Positions 1-13,284 of a stretch of DNA of 64,000 nt are shown piece after piece. Both the position numbers and the translations under genes were made by a program. A model generated the notes under the pieces. The model was given only the letters and a program-made list of their open reading frames with translations. It did no database searches and was not told where the DNA came from. The stretch is from the NCBI GenBank assembly GCA_003439945.1, contig QVRM01002135.1, positions 186,001 to 250,000 of the forward strand. The letters are read 5' to 3'. This DNA is from Dermanyssus gallinae (taxonomy: Eukaryota; Arthropoda; Arachnida; Mesostigmata; Dermanyssidae). How positions within the stretch are numbered: the stretch's first letter is position 1; the number at the start of each line of letters is the position of its first letter.

Positions 1-1050
1 ACCGAGGAGGAACTCGACAGCGGTGCATGTGGCAACCTCACTCATTTTTGCAGAGCGCTCCCATTTAGACGTATTCTTTCACACTTCACACAGATAGTGA
101 GTCCGTGGGCAGTGCAACGGTTTGTGTCCGCTACGGATGGCGGAGGACGGATACGCACCTACACGTTGGGGACTCCTCCTGTGCGGTAACACACAACAGT
201 CGCACGTCTCTCTCATGGTGCCCGCCTGCCAGCCTCCGTTTGGTGGCGTCGTCGTTGTTGTCGTCGCTGTTGTTGTTGTTGTTATTGTTGTTGTTGTTGT
301 TGTTGGGGTTTGTGCTGTAATCCTCCACCACTAGCGCTACCATTGCGACCACTTTGCCCTACAGCGCGTCGTCAACGGGAACGAGCGCGACTAATCATGC
401 GGATGTTGTTAGCCTTCGCCGCAATTGTTGTCTCTCTGTATCTCTCTCTGTCTCTCTCACTGTCTGTCCCGCGTTTGTCTGATGGTTCAGCAGGTCACAA
501 GCTTGAAAGCTTTAGCACGAAAACTACAAACACAACAATTACTTCTATTACTGCTGCGCCTAGTGTGTGGGCCCGGGAAACCGACGAGACCGTCGGTAAG
601 CAGGCACGCTCGTTGGTGACACGAAACAAACAGGTAGAGCTTCATTTCGTGTCCATCACTTCCTATCGAACACAGGCAGGGCCGCTGGTAGGTTCAAGCT
701 ACTGCTACGGTGTTATCTACAGTCTACTACAGTTGCCTTCTTTGCCGAAAGACACACCTTACGATGCCGCAAAACGTTGTAGTGGATCCTGCACATGGAT
801 ACTGTACGGGACGTAGTACACTTTTTTTTTCTAATAATCATAGAGAAGTTTTTAGATAACTGTACAATTTTCTGTGTGCATTTATCCGCAAATATTTATC
901 TGCGCCTTTCCTTAATTCTACCCATTATTGCTACATGTATGTATATTTATTTGTCATCGGGAATAAATCTTATTTTGATGCCACTTTGTCGCCGACTAAT
1001 GGGGCTGTCTATCTGTCACTTTGTCGCTAACAAGTAAGGCGGGACAATCG
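1..1050. other. non-coding stretch with GTT/GTC-rich and TCTC low complexity
   Basis: No supported gene. Positions 241-306 are an impure (GTT/GTC)n tract and 428-470 are TCTC-rich. The ORFs here (up to 168 codons, 310-816 plus) take their length from these simple repeats and show no domain. The rest is unique sequence in which I see nothing. Confidence 0.6.
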
Positions 1051-2242
1051 ATATGGCATATCTACTGAGTAGATTCTTTCGCTAGTTTTGACTCGGGCGA
1101 GAATTTTCTATAATTATCGACAATCAGACAAGAATGTCGGTATTTTTGGCTCGGGCATTCGTTAGACAACTTCTATTTGGTCCCTGAAAATCGACACCCC
1201 TAGCACATGGCGTTCAATGGCAATGTCGCTTCTATTTCTCTGCCCAAACTCAGCTAGTGTATTCCTGTTCGTGTGTGGTGCTGCTGCGGGTGGACTGGTT
1301 ATGGCACATTGAAGTCATAGCAGCATATTGCATCGTCAGGGCCTGACAGTGCACAGGATCTCTGGACATGCCGTTGTTCGCAGCACCCACGATGCCATCT
1401 AGGAGAAGATCTAGGGGAAGATGTGAGGCGCCGTGGCGTCTGATGTCGGACGGCCCATGACAGCCATCACGGCGGGCCCTGATGGCCGCAAGGCCTTTAG
1501 CAGTCGAGAGCGCATTGCTTGTCAAGCCATTGTCACGGCGTTTCCTGACGCCAGACGTACTCAATTCAGCTGACCGACTATATATAGGCAGATCTCAAGC
1601 GTGCGCGTCATGAGGCTTATCGTAGCCCGCGTAGGTGATTTTGATGAGCTGATTTTTGATGGAACCAGACAGCAGACCGCACGATGGCAAAGCAGATAGC
1701 CTGTCTCGGATCCGCGCACGTCGCTAGCTGGCTTTGGGAATGCTTTTGGAATTAACTTCAGTAGAAAATACTACGCAACCGGTCATCCATTACCGGTCCT
1801 TACTTTTCCGTTCTACCCAAAAATGAGACACGTAAGGTGCGGCATTCTGTCTAAGAAACAGGCGACTTCAGGGTAGATTTTTGGCGTGTATCGAATCTCG
1901 CTGTTCAGTTCGTCTGCGAGTGCTTTGTGGGCTAGGCCGGGCTTATCTGATACATAGCCAGCGCTTAATTACTTGCCGTCTGATGAGACTGTGGCTGTCC
2001 GATGGCATCATGGTTATCTAACCTATTGGAGCACGTATCAGTTCAGGACAACGATGTAACAAATACAGCTTACGCCCACATGGACCAGCAAGACGACATT
2101 CATTGGGGTAGAGTCCAAGACACTGGAAAACAATAGGTCTGCGAACCTCTTCATGTGCGACGCTCTAACTTTAGAAAGCATTTTCAGCAAGCCAATGTAA
2201 GCTCAATACAAACTCTTTGCTATCGTCTGAGAGATTTCAACC
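1051..2242. other. unique sequence, no recognised gene
   Basis: A GC-richer patch at 1250-1564 holds a 104-codon minus-strand ORF with no motif I recognise, no clear splice sites and no repeats, so I do not call it a gene. A TATATATA stretch lies at about 1579. Nothing else is visible. Confidence 0.5.

Positions 2243-2278
<36 letters not shown>
2243..2278. repeat. (TA)n microsatellite
   Basis: Alternating TA with one early TG interruption, read directly. Confidence 0.95.
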
Positions 2279-2280
<2 letters not shown>

Positions 2281-2416
2281 TTGTTACATTTCTTGCTCAA
2301 ACAAAGCTATGATGCTAAAATTACATACTAGTTGAACATATGTATATATGTATGTATACGAACTGATATAAAAGGTGAGAAGTGTATTAAGCATACATGT
2401 CGATCGAATAAGAAAC

Positions 2417-2472
<56 letters not shown>
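2417..2472. repeat. compound (CT)n-(AT)n microsatellite
   Basis: Twelve CT units (2417-2440) run directly into about sixteen AT units (2441-2472). The junction is pure, without interruption. Confidence 0.95.
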
Positions 2473-2474
<2 letters not shown>

Positions 2475-2731
2475 ATAATCATATCAGCAGACGCTCGCAA
2501 TAGTTTCAGAAATGTCTGTGGTTCGATAACTTCTAAATACTTTTGTTGTCATAGTGTTCTCGTATTGAACGTATGTGGGCTTCCTTTACCAGAAGAATGT
2601 AGCATTAAGGCCAGGTTTTTAACCAAATCTAATAGAAATAACCCTGGCGCGTTTGGACTCTAACCTGTATTCTCTGATTTGTTAATTATGATGGCCTCGT
2701 CTGTAGCAGTGCGTTAACACCTTAAGCCACG

Positions 2732-2774
2732 GCCGATAATAATTATCACTATGTACCACGTATATATATACCAC

Positions 2775-2839
<65 letters not shown>

Positions 2840-2873
2840 CGTGTCGTGGTACGTAGTGATAATTATTATCGGC
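2732..2873. repeat. inverted repeat flanking an (AT)n core
   Basis: Positions 2732-2760 and 2845-2873 are reverse complements over 29 bp with a single mismatch (ATGTACC against GGTACGT). The spacer is mostly (AT)n (about 2778-2834) and can pair with itself, so the whole 142 bp can fold as one long hairpin or cruciform. It resembles the palindromic AT-rich repeats known from other genomes. That comparison is by structure only. Confidence 0.9.
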
Positions 2874-3939
2874 TTATATTATATATATATATATGTGTCG
2901 TATATATATATATTTTTTTTTATATACACACACCACTGATAATTAAAACTTATAAATACATCTGTTCAGACACTCCGAATTGCTTTAGATGGCATTGATT
3001 GCATTACTCGCTAACAGGCTTCTATGAACGGAAACAAATGATGCTGTCCTGCCTTCCGGAGTGCGTACAGTACTTATAACAGCTTGCACACGTATGTACA
3101 GCTTGTTACGCTTGTAGTGTGTGGGGCAATTGTGTTTGCCTAACGGGGCGTTACAGTTTTTCCCAAGCTAGAAGCAATAATGGTTGATGAGAAAGGATAC
3201 TTCCGCACGAGGCGTTTAATCGGTTGAGGTACAATCGGGCACGAGCAAACGCTTCGGCTTCTCACTCCAAACAGATGGACTGACTACGCCCTCATTAGTG
3301 GGACTGCCGGGAAGATCTCTATTGATACCGCCCGGTGTGTTTGCGATGATATGATTTTCGTGGCCAGCTAAAAAGGCAAGGGACTATGCAAACTTGAGCA
3401 ACCCCGTTCAGCGCCCGTCCTGTATTTTATCTGATACGGCATGGGATCCAAAACCGCCAACGGGCCGCACGGTGCGTCTAGCGATTCAAGCGATTGTCAC
3501 AACGATGGGGTCTATGGTCGATTAGACTGGGAACGATGCTACGTTCCTGTTGCAAGGCGAAACTAGATCTGGTAGCATTTGTAGCAAGCTCCATTCATAC
3601 CCCAGCACGGAAGCCATGCACGAAAGCTATTTTTTGCCAGCCGCGTCAATAGCGAGTGAATGAGTAAAAAATCGGTAGCGGGCCAAGGCTTCTTCGACCA
3701 TTGTCATTGCCGCCATGAGCCTGGCGTTATACAATGTTCCAAATTCGACTAACAGGCCGAGGATAGACAGCCGTTAGATTAAACGCTAACGTAACTGTAG
3801 CAGACGGCCCACCCGGCATCACGTGCTTAACGCTGACAAAACACAATGTTTTCTGAATATCTACGTGGCTAATGTTCTCTTGCATCTGGTGCTACCACCA
3901 CTTCTTCCACGACCATGACCAGCCCTAGACAACAAAACA
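2874..3939. other. AT tract then unique sequence, nothing recognised
   Basis: Positions 2874-2921 continue as broken AT and a T run. From 2940 to 3939 the DNA is unique, with no ORF of note and no convincing splice pair. Confidence 0.5.
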
Positions 3940-5972
3940 TTGTACATATACATCGACTGCGGTGAAGACGACGACAACTACTACAACAACAACACCAACA
4001 ACAACAGCATACTTACTACCTCTTTGCGCGAGGCAAACCATCACGTCTTACTGGAACGAGCGTTGAGAGGGCCCACCGAAAAGGCTCACAACAGCCTTGT
4101 CGACCACCTGCTACAGGAGGCCTGTGGTGCCCCGCCTGTAGCAGATTGTCATATGAAGCGATGTGGCAACATGCAAACTTGCTGGAGGAGCTGCTGCAGG
4201 CTTAGCGCTACTGTGCGACAGAACGGCGCCAGATAACTTTGGTCGCCAACGTGGCGGCACCCCGACTCTGCCCAGACGCGGCCACACACACACACACACC
4301 CACCCAGACACATAACGACGACCGACTTGCCTGCATACTGCGTACGCGTTAAATCGAACAATAACGCGACGACAGTGCTACTACCGCTGGTAGTAACAGT
4401 AAACTGATGTTGGCATTTTTTCCTCTCGGAAAACCAGCCTGACGAACTGGATTTATCTACACGCGTTGAAGCTACACAAGTAATACTACCTTCGGGAGAA
4501 GCATCGGCAACGCAGCAGCAACAACAACAATAAAAACAATAAAAACAACAACAACTATAAGAACAAAAATAGCAGCACTAAGAAAGGGCAACAATAGGAA
4601 TTAAGGGTACTCGTGAGGCAATGCTGCTTCACTGCACTGCCTAGAAAATAGACTCTATCGACTGTTGCTGCTCTTTCGCAATGTAGTTGTTTTGTCTGTA
4701 GCGAAATTGCGGCAGCACTAGTCGCGTTAAAGTGAGCGTATGCCACGTGCTCACTCTTTCTCATGTAGTTAGGGGCTTACGGCCGTGTATAATCTGCCTC
4801 GCAATGCCGGCAATTTCCGCCTTTTTACCAATGACGTGTGCGTAAACCCATATCCATCTTTCTTCTTCTCACGTGCGGGCCTGCAAATATCGTTAGCAGA
4901 AGAACCAGTCAACTGTCTGGTCGCGTTCGTTCATATTGCCAGCAAAAGAGACGGGGCTAGCAAGAAAGGTATAGACGGAAGCACCATCCTTCCAGTGCCC
5001 ACGCACCACACATGAGAGAAAACGTCAGTGCGACTGTCTAATAACTACTAAACTGTTCATCAACCAACTAACTAACCTTTTCCTCCTCTGCGCCTACGAG
5101 TCGATCATGTGCTAGCTGCCATAACCTCTACCACATTGTGTGAACTACCCTTGGTTCCTCGTGCAATGGCTATTGCTTCCACCAGTAACAGAGCCGCCTC
5201 AAAGTGGAAACGCATGATTGTAACTAAAGAAACGTCCCACTATCCACTTCAGTAGTATGAAGCTGAGATGCCATCGTAAGCATGGCCGTCGAGACTATTC
5301 GTCATCGATTGTTGTGTCGACGATCGAGTGCTGACGAAGGGATTCCTGCCAAACGTAGGGTCGCCCTGAATACCTAGATTGGCAGTGTCGGCGGTGGTGG
5401 CAACCGCATGCTTGTCTGTGTCGTCGGCCTTCTGATTGCAATGTGGCGTGATGGCGCCACAGCAGTAGTAGAACAATAGTAAAGTTTATTCAGTTAGAGC
5501 AAGCGAAACAAAATTGATGTCGTTGGCAAGCGCATCTATCCCATCACCCCGCTCGAGCGGAGTGGGCATAACACACAACTAGTTGTGCTGTGAGAATCCG
5601 CCTGCAGCCATTGTACATCGACATGGCCGAGTTTCGAACTTGTGATGAGTCGTATGATCGGAATAGAGGTGCATCATGATAGGCTAATGATAGACAATTA
5701 TGGTCGTGTATTTCTTATGTTTCTGTGTCTATTGTGTTCACAAATTGATTGTTTTAAGATTTGCAAACTCATTTTTTTTCATATATTGTGGGTAGTAAGG
5801 TCCTGAACGAAACGTTCAGTTGTGCCTGGTTATCGCACCGCGAATGCGGGTTTTGCGATGACACACGAAACGGCGCGAGTCGAAACGAGCGCGTCGGCTG
5901 CAAGTTCACTCTCACTTTGCTCTTCTAGCATAGTCGAGTAAAAGCTTACAGTTGTGCTGCCTATTGTATGTG

Positions 5973-5976
<4 letters not shown>
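3940..5976. other. non-coding with CAA/AAC tracts
   Basis: Short AAC-type tracts occur at 3975-4010 and 4511-4555, and a (CA)n at 4273-4292. ORFs of 60-100 codons on either strand are mostly low complexity. No family is recognised. Confidence 0.5.

Positions 5977-6005
<29 letters not shown>
5977..6005. repeat. (TA)n microsatellite
   Basis: Pure TA alternation, about 14 units. Confidence 0.95.
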
Positions 6006-6008
<3 letters not shown>

Positions 6009-8359
6009 GTTCTCGCAGCACTTGATTCTTAGGAAGTAGATTCGTTGCACCACCGTGATGCGTCGTTCTGCACCCAGCACAAGATAGACCGAGAAGACCG
6101 ATGTTGAGATGGGTTGGGGTGGCGAGAGGAGTAGATACGAAGACGCAAGAAAGAAGGAGAGGTCAAACGGGGCGAGGAAATTGAAAGACAAAAAATATCC
6201 TGACGGCGAGATAAGAGGCCGCGCGTAGCAAACTATATAGACTTGGATGCCGCTACCAGGTCACCACCTCACCTTCGTAGGCACCGACCGGTCAGGCTAA
6301 AGTTGTACTCTGTGTCTCAGGGAGCAGGCTGTATAACACTCGGGGCCACAGACAGATCTTGCTGCCAACGAAGCAGCGACCACGGGGCTTTTGTAGGAGA
6401 GCGTCTAACTGCCGAACGACGTCCGTAATGAATATCTCTATTGCTTTTTCTGCAAGTCTCTAAGTATGTGAATGTGAGTCTATATATATATATATATATG
6501 TTCGTGTGCCTATGCGCGTAGGTCCCTTTTCACCTAGCAGTCCCTTACTAGGTGGTTCTCAGATGCGCCCCTTCACCTCGCACCAAGCAGCACTAGCTCT
6601 TGCTCTGGACGAGACTCCTTTTCATTGGCTCCTGCCCATCTTAGATTAATGCCCCCAAGGCAATATTATTTAAATGAACTCGGAAATCGGCCAAGGCCTC
6701 TAGGAACGACTGCTACAGCTGCCGCTACCACTACTACTACTACTACTACTGAAGCGGGGTGAAGGGCCGAATAGAGACAACAACAACTCAGACGACATCT
6801 GAACAAACGGTGCTACACGAATTGGCTGGTTACTGCAAGCGGGATGTGACACGAGGGTGTCTGCTATGATAGGGGTGGCGAAAGCCAACTTCTCTCCATG
6901 CCTGTTGAGGGACAGAGAGAGAGAGAGAGAGAGCCCTGCATATCGATGGCGAGATTCAGCGGAATCGTTAGGCAACGGCCGCTGCATGATAGTCAACAGC
7001 AGCAGCATCGTTGTCGTCGTCATCATCATCATCGCCATCACATTTCGTCTTTTCTAATCTGAAAAGCAGTCAGTGCCTGGCGGCGCTTTACCGGTCATAC
7101 ACAGTTTCCTAGAGAAAACGTCTTTGCCCAGTTATGCCCCGTGCGCATAGAGCGGGTATTGGTGCTTTTGTAGCCGAAGCTCTGCTGTTACTCCGCTGCT
7201 TCTCTGACGGGTCCGTCTGCACATACAGTGACAGTTTACGGAAACAACATTATGAAGCAGTGTATGCACAATCACTTCATACTACAGCCTACACGCAACG
7301 CACCTGCATTAGATCAATGCACTGCTGCGACAACCTAGTTTGATGGCTCATGTTGTTCGAAATATATGTTGATTGTTTGCTCTGCCCAAATGGCAGCTAA
7401 CAAACAGTCCGATGCGGAGACACTTAATTATACTCACAAATAAGAAGGGGCTACTGAAAGGAGTCGACTCGACGAAGCATTTTTGTCATTCATTCGATTT
7501 CAACGTTCAACCCCAAGTGGCCACGTCACTCTGTAGTTAAATGTGCTTTAACGGCTAACACGGTGTTGCGTGACCCGTTCATATGAGAATTGGCCTTTTG
7601 CAAATGACAGAGCTTTATGCGACGTTGAGGCCTATTCATCACTTGCCTAAATAGCAGAGAAATGTATGATTATGTATCTGCAGCTCTCATATGCAACAAT
7701 AGTTTCTTCGAACGATTCCTGCATATAAGAAGTGCTCTGCATGCGTCTGCGACTATTGTCGAAATAATGTGAAGGCTTTATCTGTCTACCTCGAATGCGC
7801 TGTAATAGCACTCCAAATAATTTCCATACCCGCAACAAAAAGCTTCTATCGCATGCAACCGTATACAGGAACGTTGCCCATGCCAAAGGGCAAAAGCAAA
7901 AAATGAGAGAAGTGTACCTCAATCGGAGCGAGCTCTAGATGAAACACGAATGCCGGAGCGCTATTTGGAGACTACACGTGCCCGGGATGCGAGCAGAGGA
8001 GTTATCGTTGGACTGCACCGTTTTATTGCTCGAATGGCAATAGTTGGACCTCTGCAGGCATTGTAAAACAAACGAAGTTCAAAGGGGGTCAGGAACGAAC
8101 AAGGACCGGAGCCCCCAGGGCGCCGATACAATCTGCTTGGGCAGGAACTCTCGCGGGAACGATAGATGCGTACGTTATATCGATGTGTTTGCGCACTTAT
8201 TTGAAAAAAAAACTATATTTATATATAAAGCGCTCACACCGTTTTGTTGTTAGCCCAAATAAGGCCTATACGGTTAGCGATAGGATATTTAACAATGCCA
8301 CAAACAAGTAATGGGCTAAAGACAAGTACCATCATCTCGGTAGTTTTTCTCTTCACACA

Positions 8360-8361
<2 letters not shown>
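6006..8361. other. unique sequence with small microsatellites
   Basis: Contains (TA)n at 6481-6499, (ACT)n at 6726-6750 and (GA)n at 6913-6933. A 91-codon minus ORF (7647-7922) is not low-complexity but shows no recognisable domain or clear splice sites. No gene is supported. Confidence 0.5.

Positions 8362-8401
<40 letters not shown>
8362..8401. repeat. (TA)n microsatellite
   Basis: Pure TA alternation of about 20 units. Confidence 0.95.
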
Positions 8402-8405
<4 letters not shown>

Positions 8406-9734
8406 GAATTTAATATTGTATAATGGGTTTATATAAATATCAACACCTCTTTAACGGTCGACCCAAAGAAACTTTAGTGTTAACACAAATGGAAGCTCGC
8501 CATAAGCGGAAGAGTGTTTAACGATGCTGTGAACAAGTGACGAACTACGGTTTCGTGTACACCAGTCGGCAAGGTTGGACAAACGCCGTCCTCCCTAGTG
8601 CCCTCGATATCGTTGGCGACGTGTTTGAGAGACCGGCGTCAACCCTCAGAGGACTTTTTACTGACCGCAGATATACGCTGCACTTACACACCCTCATATA
8701 CACAGACATCTAACCGGCTGGAAATGAGGTCGCATCTGAGTGTGCCCCTGTTACTTGTCAACACACGCTGTCGGTCACTCAGGCCTCGGTACACAACGGG
8801 AACCGCCTCTCTCTCCCTCTCTCCCAATCTATCTGTCTATATATGTATCTCTCTTTCCTTCCCTCTGGTGCAACTGCGAAGCGCCAACGCCGAGACGCTC
8901 TCTGTCTGTTTTCGTCCTCTACCTTCGAAGAAACGGGAAGACGGCGACCCACGCAGCAGCGCCTCCACGTCATTTAAAAAGCCACAACTTGTGGGCTCTG
9001 TCGCCGAGCAGCGCCACACCAATGCGTTGGCGGAAAACCATCAGAGGCGGTACTGACTGATCTTAGTGCTGATGGCCATGATAAGGCTGATGCTAGTGAG
9101 CACGACGCTGATGGCGCCGCCAAGACCCGACTCTAGAACAAAGCTTATCCTAGTGTACAAGACGGGGAGAATGCGGAAAACGAGGGCGACGGGCTCGACG
9201 AGACGAATCGGACTTCAAACGGATTGGCAGCGAGAAGACGACAAAAGTTAGACTCGTTACCATTTTTCCCTCCTCTGCTGATTTTCTCTCGAGATCTAAG
9301 TTGGTCCACATTTTGCGTGTGCGTCCATCAGATGGCACGTTTTCTGTGGTCAATTACTATGTGAGTGGCGGGCGAAATCTTACCACCATCTTACCACAAT
9401 CGCCATAGCTCATTTCGGCAATGCAGCTGTTATTGCTGAAAGCATCTGTACGTAACGTTGGCCGACCGGCGTATCCGTTCGAAGTTGTCCACTATCTTTG
9501 CCATCTTCATTGCATTGTCTCGACCCCATCTCTTTACGCCTCGCTTTTCGTTGGTCTCAATTTTATTCCTGCGTCCTCTCTAATCCCCTGCTTCTTCTGT
9601 TCCGTCCTTTTCTTCCGCGTCTTGCTAATGGACGCATGGTTTATGTCTGAATGAACGAATGAATGAATTGGCGGATGATGAACGCATGGATGGATTGTAA
9701 GAGGACTGTGGCGCCATGTGCCAAGCAAACGACG
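8402..9734. other. unique sequence, no recognised gene
   Basis: A 152-codon plus ORF (8598-9056) runs through a TCTC-rich pyrimidine tract (8805-8870). It has no domain I recognise, and composition may explain its length. Positions 9530-9655 are pyrimidine-rich. Nothing else is visible. Confidence 0.4.
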
Positions 9735-9738
9735 CAGC

Positions 9739-10102
9739 CATGGGCAACGCTTGCTCATCAAAATACATGAGACGCCGTTCATCAACGTTACCCGGCAACG
9801 ACTGCTGCATGGTTGGGGCGCTTAGCTGGCGCTCTCTTGAACCACCCACCCGTCCGATTCAGTCAGCCAGCCAGCGATATTTGCTGCTCAAAGAGGTGGT
9901 GCCGTTGTCATTCCATGCCGCCACCGCGCTCAGTGCCTGTGTTAAGCTCGGGACACTTTACATACAACACGATGCTGATCGGCGATGGGCAGACGCTCCG
10001 TGCGTCTGGAACATTGGCGTCTGCTTCATGTTTTTTGGCCTACGAAAGATTGATGCGGCTGCGCCAACCGCGCGCGTCACAGACCGCGTCATTGTCAGTT
10101 AG
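9739..10102 (+). CDS. possible N-myristoylated N-terminal exon (unrecognised)
   Basis: The ATG at 9739 sits in a near-ideal animal start context (GCAGCCATGG). The predicted N-terminus is MGNACSSKYMRRRSST. Gly2 with Ser6 matches the N-myristoyltransferase pattern, Cys5 could be palmitoylated, and a basic cluster (YMRRRSS) follows, as in many lipid-anchored signalling proteins. The frame stays open to a stop at 10102 (121 codons from this Met), but only the first 35 or so residues look protein-like. A splice donor could cut it earlier and none is obvious. I do not recognise the protein. Such a start could occur by chance, so this is a weak call. Confidence 0.22.
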
Positions 10103-11038
10103 CAAAGCTGACTGCGGTCTACTGGGCAGTGTTTGTCGTGCCATAGTGCTTCATCTCAACACTTTGAAAAAAGGTGTTTCGTTGTAAAACATGTAGCATG
10201 CAGAACATTGTTTGCAAGGCAACATTCAAACGAAATGCACAGTCAAATAAATCGTGCTCTCCGACCGATCATAGATCGACACGACAATCGGTTCTGCTAC
10301 GCAGTTCAGTCACAACTGTATTGAACTGTGACAGTCGAAATACATACGTCACACATCCGTCACATCACGAATAAGAATAATGGTAGCTAACGTTGTAGAG
10401 TCATAGCAATAATGAGAATAGCAGTAGCTCGAGCTAAGGATACGCAGCACGAGCCGTGACAACGATAGCAGAGCTACAACAACGATAACAACAATACTGG
10501 CAGGGACAGCAGACGCAACGCAAGACAGCACGCCTATCGGCTGCACGCACTGTATATGCCTTTCCGGCGTGCGTGGGGGGTGTATCGCGGGGGGCATGGT
10601 AGTAATACTAGTCAAATACCCCCGACTTGGCTGCGGCAGCGAGTCAATCGGCCATCAGCGCCGAGTAGCCGACCAACCACAGTAAGTACGAATAACGCTA
10701 CTACTACTACTACTACTAACAATAACGCGACTCCTAAGAGTGCGAGCCTCTACTACGACAACAGCAACTCCTCCTGCTGCTGCTCCTGCTACGACATTGC
10801 TGGCTGGTGATATTGCTTCTGCCTTGAGTTCGACTTGTACAGCTCCGCTCAGCAGCTTATCCTACGTAGATCTGTCATTCTGTCTGTAGTGTGCGAATCA
10901 AGCCGGCGACAACAACACAACTTACTAGCGGCACCCTTTGCCCATCTGCACATATGCATTGAATAGATCGTTGGCGTCTAATAGATAGGCTAGCAATAAT
11001 AGGTTGGCACGCATCCACCCACAAACACATAGACGCCT
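10103..11038. other. non-coding with short trinucleotide tracts
   Basis: (CTA)n at 10698-10718 and CTC/CTG tracts at 10765-10795. A GTAAGTAC donor-like site at 10680 follows a plus-strand ORF (from 10556) that becomes Thr/Asn-rich, and no family is recognised. Nothing else is visible. Confidence 0.45.
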
Positions 11039-11050
11039 ATATATATATAA

Positions 11051-11109
<59 letters not shown>

Positions 11110-11118
11110 TATATATAT
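11039..11118. repeat. (TA)n microsatellite
   Basis: About 80 bp of TA with a few single-base interruptions, read directly. Confidence 0.95.
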
Positions 11119-12125
11119 ACGTATCTCTATGTATGTTAATAAGTATGTATGATTGCTTTTGCACTCATATCTGTGCGTGAATTTATCTATACGTAGTATG
11201 TATACATCAGTCGTGCATCTCGACTTGATCCGGACGCTTCTATGTGGCCGGGCGCAGTAATATCGAGTCGCGTGTGCCAATACTTTGACCACTTAAGATC
11301 TATAGACTTCTACCGGCAACGGACAGACTCGGGGCTCAGAGGACAAGCCTCCCTTTGAAGGGAGGCAACTACTACGAATCCAAAATACATGAGTAAAAAG
11401 ACAATGAGAGAAATAAAACAACGATGGACAATTAGGGAAAAGCAAACAATACGACATCAACAATTGAGTCGTTATCATGAAGTCGTGCGCTTTTGCATTC
11501 AGAGTTTTTGTAGGTCACCGTCATCATCGTCGTTTAATGTCACCGGTGGTCCGTCGAAATCTTTCTAAACAATACCTGAACATAATTGTTTTGGTTTCAG
11601 CGCTCTTTGTTTTTGTTGTCAGCAGCCCTTATTTGTGGTAGCCGCCGACTAAAAGCATCCGGCCAAACAGACTTGTTCAGGTACTGAACATCACCGATCG
11701 AATGATTTCATTGTAACCTTCCCATTGGTAGGAAATCGGGGCTGCTACTGTTACTGCTGCTGCTACTACAACTTGTAGTTGTTGTATTTCACTACAACTA
11801 CATAGAAACTGCTACTTCTACTGCAATTACTGCAGATACAATTTACAAAGCATAATGGGTCATTTCCGTCTACGGTCCGAGAATAAGTCCGCAAACATCG
11901 AGTGCAAACACGATACCGCACGGCGAAAGGCGTTTTCTGCTAATGACGTCTGTTGCCGGTGGCCATTCCATTTAGACATTTACAAGAAAGGTGCCAGAAA
12001 TAGAGAGAGAGGGGCCATCAACATCGGGATGAGCTCAACAATCAAAATGCATGCTCGGTCGGACAATAATGGCTTAGCAAGTACTTTGTAGTAATAGACA
12101 ATTGTCTCCGCACGAACGGGTGTGG
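11119..12125. other. unique sequence with a short hairpin
   Basis: Includes a near-perfect 20-bp palindrome at 11347-11366 (GCCTCCCTT/AAGGGAGGC). CTG/CTA-type short tracts lie around 11743-11835. No gene is supported. Confidence 0.5.
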
Positions 12126-12380
12126 TCACGGGTTCTCTAACCCAAGACTAGGCCAGTTCAACAATGTATCTCGAACAGACGCTGCACTTCTTCGTTGAAC
12201 GTCGAGCGACAGTCTCTGACGCAAGAATTCGGATGCTCTCGAATCTCCCGTCGAATGGTTAAAGCCTCTACCTACGCGCTGAATCAGCTTGAGTGTAAGG
12301 GGTCCTGTAGCTTCCATAGTCTCAAACGCTGACGGGCGAAATTCGTGCTGATAATGGACGCTAGAGTATTTTCGTCATTT
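12126..12380 (-). mobile_element. retroelement pol C-terminal relic
   Basis: The minus strand is open from about 12380 to a stop at 12126. It contains the segments FRPSAFETMEATGPLTL, LIQRVGRGFNHSTGDSR and FLRQRLSLDVQRRSAASV. This pattern (F-x-P-x-x-x-E-T ... G ... GR ... GD-R ... FL-x-QRLS-x-x-VQR-x-x-A-A-S-V) resembles the conserved tail seen after reverse transcriptase in many invertebrate retroelements, where QRGNAASVLGT is typical. I see no RT catalytic YxDD here, so only the 3' end of an element is present. LINE origin is likelier than LTR but I cannot settle it. The match is from memory of the family. Confidence 0.45.
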
Positions 12381-12788
12381 GTGAGTCTCTGCTAACCTGG
12401 CGGCATGACCTGCTCGTTCTGCACCTGAGCCGACCATCGAAGGTCCTAATGAGTCGCAATGCCAACTTAAACTCTACGATGAATTAGCTAACATATGTGC
12501 GTATGTACACAAGTGTGCATCGGTTGTAAAGGTACTGAGATTATGATTTTATAATACCAACATAAATATTTTGGCTACCAGAAAAATAATCAGTTGTTTG
12601 TCTTTATTGCTACAACAGCTGTAAGTTTTATTGCATTGTATTTAGAAATCCTACTCTGAGTTCTGCGGTGAACGTGGCGGCGAAAACGTATTCGCTGCCA
12701 TAAGTGGCCCATTCATACATGCAATCAGAATGTACAAGATACAAATTCTGTGGACAATGGATTTAAGATACTCATTTGAATGTATTCG

Positions 12789-12828
<40 letters not shown>

Positions 12829-13284
12829 GTCCTTCTATCTCTGTTGTTGTTTATGTTGACAAAATGTTTTCACTTTTAGACAAAATCTTAAAAACTGACA
12901 AGCATCTGTATTCTGTGATAGATATGCCAAAAACTTTGCCCACGTACTAGCAGTCGTCAAGCTGAGCTAGGATTGTGGCGCCGAAAGGCTTCTACGCTTT
13001 GCTGCTCTGAGTCACGAACACGGCGCTCTGTCTCCAAAAGGGGTAGAGTCGTACACATACACCCACATGGGACAGTGGTAGTGACAGGCGTACAGAGCCA
13101 CCAGACCGCAATAGCTTGGTGCCCCCCCCCGCGCGCAGACATCGCATAGCCCCCATAGGTATACTTGGTCTTGTAGAGCAGCGAGCATGCTTCTTAAGGC
13201 CCCCGCTGCACACAGGGGGAGCGTACTCGTACCACGAAGGCGGAAACTGGGGTGTTTTGGGCACAGCCTCTCCCTCCCTCCCCC

